NCBI RefSeq assembly: GCF_017592545.1
Contig: NZ_JAGFOA010000001.1
Span: forward strand, 124,001-188,000
Reading direction: 5' to 3'
DNA from: Microbacterium stercoris
Lineage (GTDB): Bacteria > Actinomycetota > Actinomycetes > Actinomycetales > Microbacteriaceae
DNA length: 64,000 bases
Part shown: piece after piece, positions 1-8,139 of the stretch
How positions within the stretch are numbered: the stretch's first letter is position 1
Layout of the letters: each line of letters opens with the position of its first letter
The notes under the pieces: generated by a model
What the model was told of the DNA's origin: nothing
Database searches by the model: none
The model's input: only the letters and a program-made list of their open reading frames with translations
Position numbers and translations under genes: made by a program

Positions 1-726
1 TTCGCGCTCGCCGGTCAGCGCGTGTCGAACAACGTGCACCAGGCGTTCGTCCGCGGCCTCCAGCACGGCGGCGCCCTGTACACCGAAGACGGCAAGCCCG
101 ACTTCGCGAACGACGGCGTCGTCGCGGGTGTCGCCGACTGGCTGAACCTCATGGGCGAGGACGGCGTCGTCGACCCGTCCAATGCGGAGTTCACCGAGGG
201 ATCCGTGCTGCCGGGCGAGCTCATGGACGGTCGCGCCGCCATGATCTTCGACCAGGCGTCGGGCAAGACCTTCGCGAGCGAGGGCTTCACCGACTTCGGC
301 GTCGCGCCGATCCCGATGCTCACCGAGGACGCCACCGGCCTCGAGGGCACGCAGAGCCACGTCGCGGGCATCAACGTGTCGGTGTTCGCGAACTCCGACG
401 CCAAGGAGGCCGCGCTCGCCTTCGTCGGCCACCTCACCTCGGACGAGGAGCAGGTGCTGCTGAACGAGGCGTACACGTCGCTGCCCGTCGTCACCGCGGT
501 CATGGACGACGAGGCCTTCTCGACGCCCGAGGCCACGGCGAAGAAGGAGACCTACGCCAACCACTCGCAGCCGATGCCGCTCTACCCCTCCGAGGGCCAG
601 GCGGAGACGCTGATCGGCGAGGCCATCGCCGGCCTGTTCTCGAAGATCGCGCAGGGCGAGACGGTCGACGAGGCCGCCATCAAGAAGGCACTGGAGGACG
701 CCCAGGCCCAGATGCCCGCCAGCTGA
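1..726 (+). CDS. Sugar ABC transporter substrate-binding protein, 3' part
   Basis: C-terminal 241 residues of an extracellular solute-binding protein (family 1, MalE-like); the reading frame is open from base 1, so the N-terminus and any lipobox lie outside the window. The visible part has the usual features of the family's C-lobe: a stretch in which an extra target is taken out of the mature fold (the 'AMIFDQASGK' strand), the 'VFANSDAKEAALAFVGHL' helix and a final helix typical of the closing domain. It should bind the sugar outside the membrane and hand it to the two permeases that follow. A 110-bp gap with a hairpin separates it from the first permease, while all later genes overlap, which fits higher expression of the binding protein. 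The ligand cannot be read from sequence. Confidence 0.85.
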   Translation, partial: FALAGQRVSNNVHQAFVRGLQHGGALYTEDGKPDFANDGVVAGVADWLNLMGEDGVVDPSNAEFTEGSVLPGELMDGRAAMIFDQASGKTFASEGFTDFGVAPIPMLTEDATGLEGTQSHVAGINVSVFANSDAKEAALAFVGHLTSDEEQVLLNEAYTSLPVVTAVMDDEAFSTPEATAKKETYANHSQPMPLYPSEGQAETLIGEAIAGLFSKIAQGETVDEAAIKKALEDAQAQMPAS

Positions 727-747
727 GGCTGACGCACTGAATCCGGT

Positions 748-811
748 CGCCCTCCGTCGTTCGCTCGAGCGTCTCGACTCGCTTCGCTCGCTCGACGAAC
801 GGGGGAGGGCG
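748..811 (+). repeat. Intercistronic hairpin / interspersed element copy
   Basis: Between the binding protein and permease genes lie two inverted arm pairs: GCCCTCC (749-755) with GGAGGGC (804-810), and CGTTCG (758-763) with CGAACG (796-801). The loop contains TCGACTCGCTTCGCTCGCTC, which recurs near 4815 and in shorter form at 42237-42268. No T-run follows, so it is more likely an mRNA-stabilising or attenuating hairpin than a full terminator. Confidence 0.6.
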
Positions 812-836
812 GCCCCTTCTCACTCTGGAGTCAAAG

Positions 837-1820
837 ATGACCACCAACGCCACCGTCACGGAGACGATCACCACGGATCGTCGCCGTCGCGGCCCTGAGC
901 CCGCCGGCAGACGCCGCCGGTTCGACTTCTTCCCCTACGCGCTCATCGCCCCCGCGGGGGTCATGGAGCTGCTGATCCACATCGTGCCGATGATCCTCGG
1001 CGTCTGGATCGCGTTCCTCTCGCTCACCCAGCTGACCATCGCGAACTGGGTGCAGGCGCCGTTCGTCGGCCTGCAGAACTTCCTGCTCGCGCTCGACCCG
1101 AATGGCCCGATCGGCGAGCAGTTCTACGCCGCGCTGCTGCGCACCATCTTCTTCACGATCATCGTCGTGGTGCTCGCGTGGAGCCTCGGCATCTTCGCCG
1201 CGGTGCTGCTGAACTCCAAGTTCCGGGGCAACGGCGCCCTGCGCACGCTGTTCCTCGTGCCCTACGCCCTGCCGGGCTTCGTCACCACGATCGCCTGGGC
1301 GTTCATCTTCAACCAGCGCGACGGCATGCTCAATCGCCTGCTCGTCGACGATCTCGGTCTCCTGCAGGATCGGCCGTTCTGGCTGCTCGGCGGCAACTCC
1401 CTGATCGTGGTGATCGTCGTCACGGTCTGGCAGTTCTGGCCCTTCGCCTTCCTGATGCTGCTGGCCGCGCTGCAGTCGATCCCGGATGAGGTCTATGAGG
1501 CCGCATCTCTCGACGGCGCGAGCCTCTGGAAGCAGTTCACCGGCATCACGCTGCCGATGATCAAGCACGCCAACGTCGTGCTGCTGCTCATGATCAGCCT
1601 CTGGGTCTTCAACCAGTTCGACGTGCCGTACCTGCTGTTCGGACCGGCCTCGCCGGAGGAGGCGACGCTGATCTCGCCGCTCATCTACCAGCAGTCGTTC
1701 AACAACTGGAACTTCGGCGTCGGCGGCGCACTCAGCGTGCTGCTGCTGGTCGTCCTGCTGGTCGCCAGCGCGTTCTACATCCGCCTCGTGATGCCGAAGG
1801 GTCAGACGATCGATGATTGA
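837..1820 (+). CDS. Sugar ABC transporter permease (MalF type)
   Basis: Inner-membrane subunit of a carbohydrate uptake ABC transporter, 327 aa, with about six hydrophobic segments after a basic N-terminus (RRRGPEPAGRRRR). The ATPase-contact EAA loop is clear at about residues 221-241 (EAASLDGASLWKQF...LP), the mark of binding-protein-dependent permeases. GGAG about 9 nt before the ATG serves as ribosome site. The stop overlaps the start of the next permease by 8 bp, so the two are translationally coupled and should form the heterodimeric channel. No ATPase gene lies in the operon; a shared MsiK-like ATPase elsewhere is the usual actinobacterial solution (inference). Confidence 0.93.
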   Translation: MTTNATVTETITTDRRRRGPEPAGRRRRFDFFPYALIAPAGVMELLIHIVPMILGVWIAFLSLTQLTIANWVQAPFVGLQNFLLALDPNGPIGEQFYAALLRTIFFTIIVVVLAWSLGIFAAVLLNSKFRGNGALRTLFLVPYALPGFVTTIAWAFIFNQRDGMLNRLLVDDLGLLQDRPFWLLGGNSLIVVIVVTVWQFWPFAFLMLLAALQSIPDEVYEAASLDGASLWKQFTGITLPMIKHANVVLLLMISLWVFNQFDVPYLLFGPASPEEATLISPLIYQQSFNNWNFGVGGALSVLLLVVLLVASAFYIRLVMPKGQTIDD

Positions 1821-2652
1821 GACACGCGGATTCAAGATCCTCCGGGCGTTCGGCCTCACCTTCCTGTCGCTGATCGTCATCGTGCCGCTGTATGTGATCC
1901 TGACCACCTCGGTGAAGCCGCTGAAGGACGTGCGCGGCCTGTTCCAGTGGTGGCCGAGCGAGTTCACGATCGCGCCGTACTTCGACATCTGGCGCACCGT
2001 ACCCCTCGGGCAGTACTTCATGAACAGCCTGATCGTCACCGTCTGCGCGACGACCGCGTCGGTGATCCTGGCGATCCTGGCGGCGTACGCGCTGTCGCGG
2101 TTCCGGTTCCCGGGGGCGCGCACGTTCAGCCTGATCGTGCTGTCGACGCAGATGTTCCCGGGCATCCTGTTCCTGCTGCCGCTGTACCTGATCTTCACGC
2201 AGATCCAGCGCACGATCGGGATCCAGCTGACGGGCTCCTATCTCGGCCTGATCATCACGTACCTGACCTTCTCGCTGCCCTTCTCGATCTGGATGCTCTC
2301 GGGCTTCTTCGCGGCCATGCCGCGGGCGCTCGAGGAGGCGGCGATGATCGACGGCCTCGGCCGGTTCGGCGCGCTGGTGCGCGTGGTGCTGCCGGTCGCC
2401 CGCCCCGGCATCATCGCGGTGGCCGTGTACTGCTTCATCACGAGCTGGTCCGAGGTGCTGTTCGCCTCGGTGCTGACCCGCGAGTCGACGCGCACGCTGT
2501 CGATCGGTCTGCGCGCCTACGCCTCGCAGACCGACGTGTACTGGAACCAGATGATGGCGGCCTCGGTCGTCGTCTCCCTGCCGGTGCTGATCGGGTTCCT
2601 GTTCGTGCAGCGACAGCTGATCTCGGGCCTGGCGGCCGGAGCCGTCAAGTGA
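1813..2652 (+). CDS. Sugar ABC transporter permease (MalG type)
   Basis: Second permease of the same importer, 279 aa, about six membrane segments, EAA loop at about residues 174-196 (EEAAMIDGLGRFGALVRVVLP). The N-terminus starts with a short cytoplasmic stretch and the first transmembrane helix, followed by the periplasmic-side 'SVKP' region common in MalG homologues. It overlaps the upstream permease by 8 bp and the downstream oxidoreductase by 4 bp (GTGA), showing one transcript for transport and catabolism. Confidence 0.93.
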   Translation: MIETRGFKILRAFGLTFLSLIVIVPLYVILTTSVKPLKDVRGLFQWWPSEFTIAPYFDIWRTVPLGQYFMNSLIVTVCATTASVILAILAAYALSRFRFPGARTFSLIVLSTQMFPGILFLLPLYLIFTQIQRTIGIQLTGSYLGLIITYLTFSLPFSIWMLSGFFAAMPRALEEAAMIDGLGRFGALVRVVLPVARPGIIAVAVYCFITSWSEVLFASVLTRESTRTLSIGLRAYASQTDVYWNQMMAASVVVSLPVLIGFLFVQRQLISGLAAGAVK

Positions 2653-3767
2653 CGGGCGGCCTGCCCGGCGCGGGTCTGCGGGTCGGCATCGTCGGCGGCG
2701 GGTTCATGGCCCGCACCCACGCTCATGCGGCACGTGCGGCGGGGGCCCAGGTCGTCTCGATCCTGTCGTCGTCGCCCGAGCGCACGACGGCGGCGGCCCG
2801 CGAGCTCGGCGTCGAGGGCGAGGCCGGATCACTCGATCAGCTGATCGAGGCCGTCGACGTGGTGCACGTGACCACCCCCAACCGCTGGCACTTCGAGCAG
2901 TCGCTCGCGGTGGTCGAGGCCGGCACCCACGTGGTGTGCGAGAAGCCGCTGGCGACCACGGCCGCCGACGCGGAGCGCCTTGTCGAGGCCGCCTCGGGTG
3001 TGGTGGCCACCGTGCCGTTCGTCTATCGCTTCCACCCCATGGCGCGCGAGGCGCGCGCCCGGGTGGCGGCGGGCGGCATCGGCCGGCTGCTCACCGTGCG
3101 CGGCGCGTACCTGCAGGACTGGCTGCTCGCCGCATCCGACGAGAACTGGCGCGTCTCTGCCGCCGAGGGCGGGGCATCCCGGGCCTTCGGCGACATCGGA
3201 TCGCACCTGGTCGATCTCGTCGAGTTCGTCACCGGAGACCGGATCACCCGGATCGCCGCGCGCACGCAGACCGCCCACGCCTCCCGCGGGGGGCAGCGAG
3301 TGGACACCGAGGACGGCGTGGCGCTGGTCGCCGAGCTCGCCTCGGGCGCGCTGGCGTCGCTGCTGGTGTCGCAGGTCGCGGCGGGACGCAAGAACGCCCT
3401 GACCATCGAGGTGTCCGGATCCGACGCCGCCCTGCAGTTCGAGCAGGAGCGTCCCGACGAGCTCTGGGTCGGCGGACGGGAGGCGTCGTCGCTGATTTTG
3501 CGGGACGCCGCGATCCTGTCTCCGGATGCCGCGAGACTGTCCCTGGTGCCGTCGGGGCACCCCATGGGGTACCTCGACGCGTTCACCGCCTTCGCGCGCG
3601 ACACCTACGCGGCCGTGCGCGGAGAGGAGCCCTCCGGGCTCCCGCGCTTCGCCGACGGCCACCGCGCCGCCGTGATCACCGAGGCCGTGCTCGCCGCGGC
3701 CGCATCCGACAGCTGGACCGCCGTCCCCTCGGTCGGCGTCCCCTCGCACGAAGGAGTGCTCCGATGA
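2649..3767 (+). CDS. Gfo/Idh/MocA family oxidoreductase
   Basis: NAD(P)-dependent sugar or polyol dehydrogenase, 372 aa. The Rossmann fold starts at once (RVGIVGGGFMARTHAHAA, glycine-rich GxGGGxM loop) and the family signature CEKPLATT, with the catalytic lysine, follows at about residues 97-104; the C-terminal half is the usual alpha/beta substrate domain with the GDIGSHLVDL segment. I chose the GTG at 2649, which overlaps the permease stop as GTGA; the frame stays open far upstream only because of GC-rich codon bias. The stop overlaps the next gene's ATG (ATGA). Together with the isomerase it probably processes the imported sugar, for example oxidation and epimerisation of an inositol- or keto-sugar-type substrate (inference). 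Confidence 0.92.
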   Translation: MTGGLPGAGLRVGIVGGGFMARTHAHAARAAGAQVVSILSSSPERTTAAARELGVEGEAGSLDQLIEAVDVVHVTTPNRWHFEQSLAVVEAGTHVVCEKPLATTAADAERLVEAASGVVATVPFVYRFHPMAREARARVAAGGIGRLLTVRGAYLQDWLLAASDENWRVSAAEGGASRAFGDIGSHLVDLVEFVTGDRITRIAARTQTAHASRGGQRVDTEDGVALVAELASGALASLLVSQVAAGRKNALTIEVSGSDAALQFEQERPDELWVGGREASSLILRDAAILSPDAARLSLVPSGHPMGYLDAFTAFARDTYAAVRGEEPSGLPRFADGHRAAVITEAVLAAAASDSWTAVPSVGVPSHEGVLR

Positions 3768-4771
3768 GCTCGCATCCCGTCACCCTGTTCACCGGACAGT
3801 GGGCCGACCTGCCGTTCGAGGAGGTCGCGCGCCTCGCCTCGGAGTGGGGATACGACGGCCTCGAGATCGCCACCTCGGGCGATCACCTCGACCTGCAGCG
3901 CGCCGACGAGGACGACGCGTACCTGCGGTCGCGCCTCGAGGTGCTCGACAGGTACGGCCTGAAGGTCTGGGCGATCTCGAACCACCTCGGCGGGCAGGCG
4001 ATCTGCGACGATCCGATCGACTTCCGCCACCAGGCGATCCTGCGCCCGTACATCTGGGGCGACGGCGAGGCCGAGGGTGTGCGCCAGCGCGCCGCCGAGG
4101 AGATGAAGCGCGCCGCCCGCGTGGCCCGCAAGCTCGGCATCGACACGGTCGTCGGCTTCACCGGATCGAGCATCTGGCAGTACGTCGCGATGTTCCCGCC
4201 CGTGCCGGCCGAGCGCATCGACGACGGCTACCAGGACTTCGCCGACCGCTGGAACCCGATCCTCGACGTCTTCGACGCGGAGGGCGTGCGCTTCGCCCAC
4301 GAGGTGCATCCGTCTGAGATCGCCTACGACTACTGGACGACGGTGCGCACCCTCGAGGCGATCGACCACCGCGAGGCGTTCGGCATCAACTGGGATCCGA
4401 GTCACATGTTCTGGCAGGGCGTCGACCCGATCGGCTTCATCACCGACTTCGCGGATCGGATCTACCACGTCGACTGCAAGGACACGCGTCTGCGTCCGGC
4501 CTCGGGCCGCTCGGGCATCCTCGGCTCGCACCTGCCGTGGGGCGACCCGCGCCGCGGCTGGGACTTCGTCTCGACGGGGCACGGCGACATCCACTGGGAG
4601 GACGCCTTCCGCGCCCTCGGCTCCATCGGCTACGAGGGCCCCATCTCGATCGAGTGGGAGGACGCCGGCATGGATCGCCTGCACGGCGCGAAGGAGGCGC
4701 TGGGCTACATCCGCTCGCTGCTGTGGAAGCGCCCCGAGGCCTCGTTCGACGCGGCGTTCTCGAACCAGTAG
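3764..4771 (+). CDS. Sugar phosphate isomerase/epimerase (xylose isomerase-like TIM barrel)
   Basis: 335-aa protein of the AP-endonuclease-2/xylose isomerase-like TIM-barrel superfamily (IolE/IolI-like). Visible family features: N-terminal GQWADLPFEEVARLASEWGYDGLEI, the metal-ligand strands HEVHPSEIAYD, NWDPSHMFWQ and VDCKD, and the C-terminal ISIEWEDAGMDR. Divalent-metal catalysis of isomerisation or epimerisation is expected. The ATG overlaps the oxidoreductase stop by 4 bp and has GAAGGAG about 8 nt upstream. Gfo/Idh plus this family next to a sugar ABC importer is a common catabolic set; the sugar is not identifiable here. Confidence 0.9.
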   Translation: MSSHPVTLFTGQWADLPFEEVARLASEWGYDGLEIATSGDHLDLQRADEDDAYLRSRLEVLDRYGLKVWAISNHLGGQAICDDPIDFRHQAILRPYIWGDGEAEGVRQRAAEEMKRAARVARKLGIDTVVGFTGSSIWQYVAMFPPVPAERIDDGYQDFADRWNPILDVFDAEGVRFAHEVHPSEIAYDYWTTVRTLEAIDHREAFGINWDPSHMFWQGVDPIGFITDFADRIYHVDCKDTRLRPASGRSGILGSHLPWGDPRRGWDFVSTGHGDIHWEDAFRALGSIGYEGPISIEWEDAGMDRLHGAKEALGYIRSLLWKRPEASFDAAFSNQ

Positions 4772-4810
4772 GTCGCTGCGGCGCGCGGGGTGGGGCCTCG
4801 GTGGTGGCGC

Positions 4811-4913
4811 GCGTTTCGACTCGCTTCGCTCGCTCAACGAGCGGGGGGGTGGGAGACCCTTCCTCGCTCGTTGAGCGACGGAGCGAGCTCTGCGAGCGCA
4901 GGAGTCGAAACGC
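4811..4913. terminator. Long inverted repeat between convergent genes
   Basis: GCGTTTCGACTC (4811-4822) and its complement GAGTCGAAACGC (4902-4913) are the outer arms; CTCAACGAGCG (4833-4843) and CGCTCGTTGAG (4864-4874) are inner arms. It sits between the convergent isomerase and mntR genes, so a bidirectional terminator is likely. The arms belong to an element that recurs in the window (748-811, 42237-42268). Confidence 0.6.
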
Positions 4914-4925
4914 GCCGAGCCTCCG

Positions 4926-5531
4926 TCAGGCGCTGAGCCAGATGACCTCTTCGGCGCCCGCGGGGAGTCCCGCGACGGGCACCTGCAGCTGCGACCCCAC
5001 GGTGATGCCGGCGGCCTCGATGAGGCGGAGCAGGCCGGGGTCGCGATCGCTCACGCGCAGCACCCGGCCGATGTGGCCCGCCGGAGCCTCGGCGAGCAGC
5101 ACAAAGCCCTCCCGCTCTACAGCACCGGAGGGATCCGGGATCGGATCGCCGTGCGGATCGAAGCGGGGCCGGCCGAGGCGGGCGTCGATCGCCTCGAGCA
5201 GCCGGTCGCTGATGGCGTGCTCGAGCACCTCGGCCTCCTCGTGCACCTCGTCCCAGGCGTAGCCGTACTCGGCGACGAGCCACGTCTCGATGAGGCGGTG
5301 GCGACGCACCATCTCGAGCGCGCGCTGCTCGCCCTCGGGCGTGAGGCGCACGGCGCGGTAGGGCTCATGGGCGACGAGGCCGAGGGCGGCCATCTTCTTC
5401 ACCATCTCGGTGACGCTCGACGGGGCGATCCCGAGCTTCGCGGCGAGCACCGACGGCGTGATGGGGGCGTCCTGCCATTCGGTGTGCGCGTAGACGGTCT
5501 TGAGGTAGTCGTCGATCGCCGGAGAGACCAT
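4926..5531 (-). CDS. mntR: DtxR-family metalloregulator, MntR-like
   Basis: 201-aa iron/manganese-dependent repressor: winged helix (about 1-63), metal-binding and dimerisation domain (64-125) and a C-terminal FeoA/SH3-like domain (about 130-201). Ligand positions can be matched to the known families: D8, H78, E101, E104 and H105 (motif EVLEH). DtxR/IdeR proteins carry Cys at the position of E101, whereas Bacillus MntR carries Glu, so manganese sensing is favoured; position 11, Glu in Bacillus MntR, is Lys here. It is co-directional with and directly downstream of the Nramp gene it probably represses. TACCCT (5539-5544) lies 7 nt before the ATG, suggesting a leaderless mRNA. Confidence 0.88.
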   Translation of the reverse strand: MVSPAIDDYLKTVYAHTEWQDAPITPSVLAAKLGIAPSSVTEMVKKMAALGLVAHEPYRAVRLTPEGEQRALEMVRRHRLIETWLVAEYGYAWDEVHEEAEVLEHAISDRLLEAIDARLGRPRFDPHGDPIPDPSGAVEREGFVLLAEAPAGHIGRVLRVSDRDPGLLRLIEAAGITVGSQLQVPVAGLPAGAEEVIWLSA

Positions 5532-5538
5532 GCGTTCC

Positions 5539-5544
5539 AGGGTA
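5539..5544 (-). promoter_or_regulatory. Leaderless -10 element of mntR
   Basis: TACCCT on the minus strand, 7 nt before ATG 5531; no ribosome-binding site fits between. Confidence 0.6.
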
Positions 5545-5599
5545 GAGCGGCGCCAGCGCGAGACTCACCTCGCGTGGGCGACCGGCCCTTGCGCCGCGC

Positions 5600-6922
5600 T
5601 CAGGCCCCCGTGGCCACGAGCCAGAGCAGCAGCGCGTTCAGCGTGATGATGAACGCCGATGCGAGCACGCCGAGCACCGTTGTCCACACGCGGTTGCGGT
5701 ACTCGCCCAGCGTGCGCTTCTGCGCCGTCAGCACGATCAGCGGCACCAGTGCGAAGGGGATGCCGAACGACAGCACGACCTGGCTCACCACGAGCGCGAG
5801 GGTCGGCTCGATCTGCGTGGCCAGGATCAGCAGGGCCGGGATCAGCGTGAACAGGCGGCGCAGCAGCAGCGGGATCCGCACCTTCAGCAGACCCTTCATG
5901 ATCTCGGCCCCGGCATAGGCCCCGACCGAGGTCGACGCGAGGCCCGAGGCGAGCAGGCCGATCGCGAACGCCGTGGCCACCCACGAACCCAGCCCGTCGC
6001 GTATCGCGGCGTACGCGCCCTCCAGGCTGTCGGTGCCTGCGATGCCCGGCAGGTTCGCTGCGGCGAGCAGCAGGATCGCGAGGTTGACGGATCCGGCGAT
6101 CACGAGCGCGATCGTGACGTCCCAGCGGGTCGCGCGCAGGATGCGCTGCACGCCGTGTCCGCCCTCGTGCAGCACCCGGTGCTCGCGAGCATCGCGTGCG
6201 GCGATGCGGCCGTGCTCGGTCCAGCCGAAGTGGTCGCGCGACAGGGCTGAGTGGGCGTAGATGGCGTGCGGCATGATCGTCGCGCCGAGGATCGAGGCCG
6301 CCAGCAGCACGGATCCGGCGTCGGTGAAGCGCGGGACGAGACCGCCGAGCACTTCGGATCCGTCGGGCGGGCCCACGAAGACGCCCACGGCGAAGCCGAT
6401 CGCGATGATCACGAGCAGGCCCGTGATCACGAACTCGAACGGCCGCGCGCCGCGCAGCGAGTGGATCATCAGGAGGGCGAGCGAGACGCATCCGGTGATC
6501 ACGCCGCCCCAGAGCAGGTCGATGCCGAACAGCAGCGTGAGCGCGACCGCCCCGCCGATCACCTCGGCCACGTCGGTGGCCATCGCCACCAGCTCGGCCT
6601 GCAGCCAGTACGCGCGGCGGGCCCACTTGTTGGTGATCCGTCGGCCGAGGATCTCGGGAAGGCTCTGCCCGGTGACGACACCGAGCTTGGCGGAGAGGTA
6701 CTGGATGAGCCACGCCATCGTGTTGCCCAGCACCACGACCCACACGAGCAGGTAGCCGTAGCGGGCGCCGGCGGTCATGTTGCTCGCCACGTTGCCCGGA
6801 TCGAGATAGGCCACGCCCGCGACGAGGGCCGGTCCGAGAAGCCACACCGCGCGGGGCGGACGCACCGGGCGCGGCATCGGCTGGGGCGGCTTCTTCGCCG
6901 TCGTGATGTCTCCCACGGACAC
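5600..6922 (-). CDS. mntH: Nramp-family divalent metal (Mn2+) transporter
   Basis: Proton-coupled Mn/Fe importer, about 440 aa and 10-11 membrane segments. Both metal-site motifs are present: DPGN in helix 1 (about residues 41-44) and MPH in helix 6 (TIMPHAIYAHS). An upstream GTG at 6946 is possible in frame, but the palindromic operator and the A/T-rich -10-like stretch (6933-6939) fall inside that extension, so I prefer GTG 6922 (or 6916) with a leaderless mRNA. An unusual insertion rich in Arg/His (REHRVLHEGGHGVQRI) sits in the loop after helix 6. The gene lies just upstream of mntR in the same direction, 68 bp apart. Confidence 0.92.
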   Translation of the reverse strand: MSVGDITTAKKPPQPMPRPVRPPRAVWLLGPALVAGVAYLDPGNVASNMTAGARYGYLLVWVVVLGNTMAWLIQYLSAKLGVVTGQSLPEILGRRITNKWARRAYWLQAELVAMATDVAEVIGGAVALTLLFGIDLLWGGVITGCVSLALLMIHSLRGARPFEFVITGLLVIIAIGFAVGVFVGPPDGSEVLGGLVPRFTDAGSVLLAASILGATIMPHAIYAHSALSRDHFGWTEHGRIAARDAREHRVLHEGGHGVQRILRATRWDVTIALVIAGSVNLAILLLAAANLPGIAGTDSLEGAYAAIRDGLGSWVATAFAIGLLASGLASTSVGAYAGAEIMKGLLKVRIPLLLRRLFTLIPALLILATQIEPTLALVVSQVVLSFGIPFALVPLIVLTAQKRTLGEYRNRVWTTVLGVLASAFIITLNALLLWLVATGA

Positions 6923-6935
6923 AGTGTGACAGATT

Positions 6936-6951
6936 TTTAGGCGCACCGAAA
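6936..6951. promoter_or_regulatory. Palindromic MntR-type operator at mntH
   Basis: TTTAGG-CGCA-CCGAAA, an inverted repeat with one mismatched pair; it extends to AGATTT (6931-6936) and AAATCT (6949-6954). It overlaps the A-rich -10 candidate (TAAAAAT, 6939-6933 on the minus strand) and precedes GTG 6922 by about 14 nt, so a bound repressor would block mntH initiation. Confidence 0.65.
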
Positions 6952-6963
6952 TCTCTTGGAGGA

Positions 6964-6969
6964 TAGCCT
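6964..6969 (+). promoter_or_regulatory. Leaderless -10 element of the SpoU methyltransferase
   Basis: TAGCCT followed by 6 nt and ATG 6976; supports this ATG over the one at 6985. Confidence 0.65.
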
Positions 6970-6975
6970 TCTGAG

Positions 6976-7584
6976 ATGGAGGAGATGCGCACGCACGGCG
7001 TGGGCCCCTGGCCGGGCGAATGGCCGAGCGAGCCGTGGTTCGACCCCGAGCTGCTCGAGCACGGCGACAGCCGCAACGTGATCGACCGCTACCGCTACTG
7101 GCGCATGGAGGCGATCGTCGCCGACCTCGACCTGCAGCGGCATCCGTTCCACGTCGCCATCGAGAACTGGCAGCACGACATGAACATCGGATCGATCGTG
7201 CGCAGCGCCAACGCGTTCCTCGCCGACACCGTGCACATCATCGGGCGGCGCCGGTGGAACAAGCGCGGCGCGATGGTCACCGACCGCTACCAGCACGTTG
7301 TGCACCACGAGGACGTCGCCGGCTTCGCCGCGTGGGCCGCCGCGGAGGGCCTTCCGATCGTCGCCGTCGACAACGTGGGCGACGCCGTGCCGGTCGACAA
7401 GGCAGCCCTCCCCGAGCGCTGCGTGCTGCTGTTCGGCCAGGAAGGCCCCGGGCTCTCGGCGGAGGCGCTCGCCGCAGCTGCCTCGCACATCGAGATCACC
7501 CAGTACGGATCGACCCGCTCGATCAACGCATCGGCCGCCGCGGCCGTCGTGATGTACGAGTGGTGCCGCCGCTACGCCGGCTGA
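6976..7584 (+). CDS. TrmH/SpoU-family RNA methyltransferase
   Basis: 202-aa SPOUT-fold enzyme that transfers a methyl group from S-adenosylmethionine to a ribose 2'-OH in tRNA or rRNA. The three SpoU motifs are present: NIGSIVRSAN (about residues 72-81, catalytic Asn/Arg), LLFGQEGPGL (about 151-160) and SINASAAAAVVMYEW (about 179-193, knotted SAM site). The N-terminal 50 residues are a short lineage-specific extension (GPWPGEWPSEPWFDPELL). It is divergent from mntH, with only 53 bp between the starts. Confidence 0.92.
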   Translation: MEEMRTHGVGPWPGEWPSEPWFDPELLEHGDSRNVIDRYRYWRMEAIVADLDLQRHPFHVAIENWQHDMNIGSIVRSANAFLADTVHIIGRRRWNKRGAMVTDRYQHVVHHEDVAGFAAWAAAEGLPIVAVDNVGDAVPVDKAALPERCVLLFGQEGPGLSAEALAAAASHIEITQYGSTRSINASAAAAVVMYEWCRRYAG

Positions 7585-7905
7585 TCCGGACGCGGGCGCC
7601 CGGCGTGGGCGCCCGGCGGGGGCGGGCGGCGCGGGCGCCCGGCGGGGGCGGGTGGCGCCGCGCGATGTAGCGGGTGAGGCGCGTCGCGATTGTGGCGACG
7701 GGCTGCATGCAGGCGCGCGGACACGGCAACGGTACAAGTGCCGGACGGCACGAGTCCACGTTGTCCACGGAACTCGGAAGTGCCTGTAGCCCCGGGACGA
7801 TCCCCTGCATTTTCGTTCTCTGTACATCGGATCCGTCGTTGCAGGTGGACCGAACGTCTGGTCCGTTGCCGGGGTCGCAACGTCTGTCTGGGGGTGTTCG
7901 ACGAT
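7585..7905. repeat. Non-coding stretch with GC-rich tandem repeats
   Basis: About 320 bp without a convincing gene. 7590-7665 is built from near-copies of GGGCGCCCGGCGGGGGCGGG-like units. The rest is ordinary sequence with a direct repeat AACGTCTG (about 7851 and 7880) and no clear terminator T-run. It probably contains the promoter of the small gene at 7906, which I could not place with confidence. Confidence 0.45.
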
Positions 7906-8088
7906 ATGAAGCAGCGATACACAGCCACCAGCGCGTTTGTGTTCGCGGGACTCTGGGTGCTCGTGGCGCTCATCGGGATGTCGGCACAGAGCCTGCCGTT
8001 CATGGTGGGGGGCGGCGTCCTCGCCGTCGCGTTCGCCGTGCTCGCCGTGGTGCTTCTGGCACGGCGGTCGAAGCCCGATACGCGCTGA
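7906..8088 (+). CDS. Small two-helix membrane protein, unknown function
   Basis: 60 aa: MKQRYTATS, then two hydrophobic segments (about 11-28 and 33-52) and a basic tail (ARRSKPDTR). I do not recognise the family. The start is ATG 7906, with GGGGGTG about 9 nt upstream; an in-frame GTG at 7894 would add MFDD. It faces the M23 peptidase gene convergently, which gives no clue to its role. Length, topology and codon use look like a real gene. Confidence 0.6.
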   Translation: MKQRYTATSAFVFAGLWVLVALIGMSAQSLPFMVGGGVLAVAFAVLAVVLLARRSKPDTR

Positions 8089-8139
8089 TCGGGGCGCTCT
8101 CGTCTCGGCTCTGCCGGGATCGCCCGCCGACGGATCCGC

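Noticed and set aside
831..2213. Long minus-strand open frame over the two permease genes
   Set aside because: Composition (Asp/His/Arg/Glu runs) is that of an antisense shadow of GC-rich codons; the plus-strand products have clear domains.
4537..5283. Plus- and minus-strand frames over the isomerase end, hairpin and mntR
   Set aside because: Arg/Ala/Pro-rich shadows crossing a terminator-like inverted repeat.
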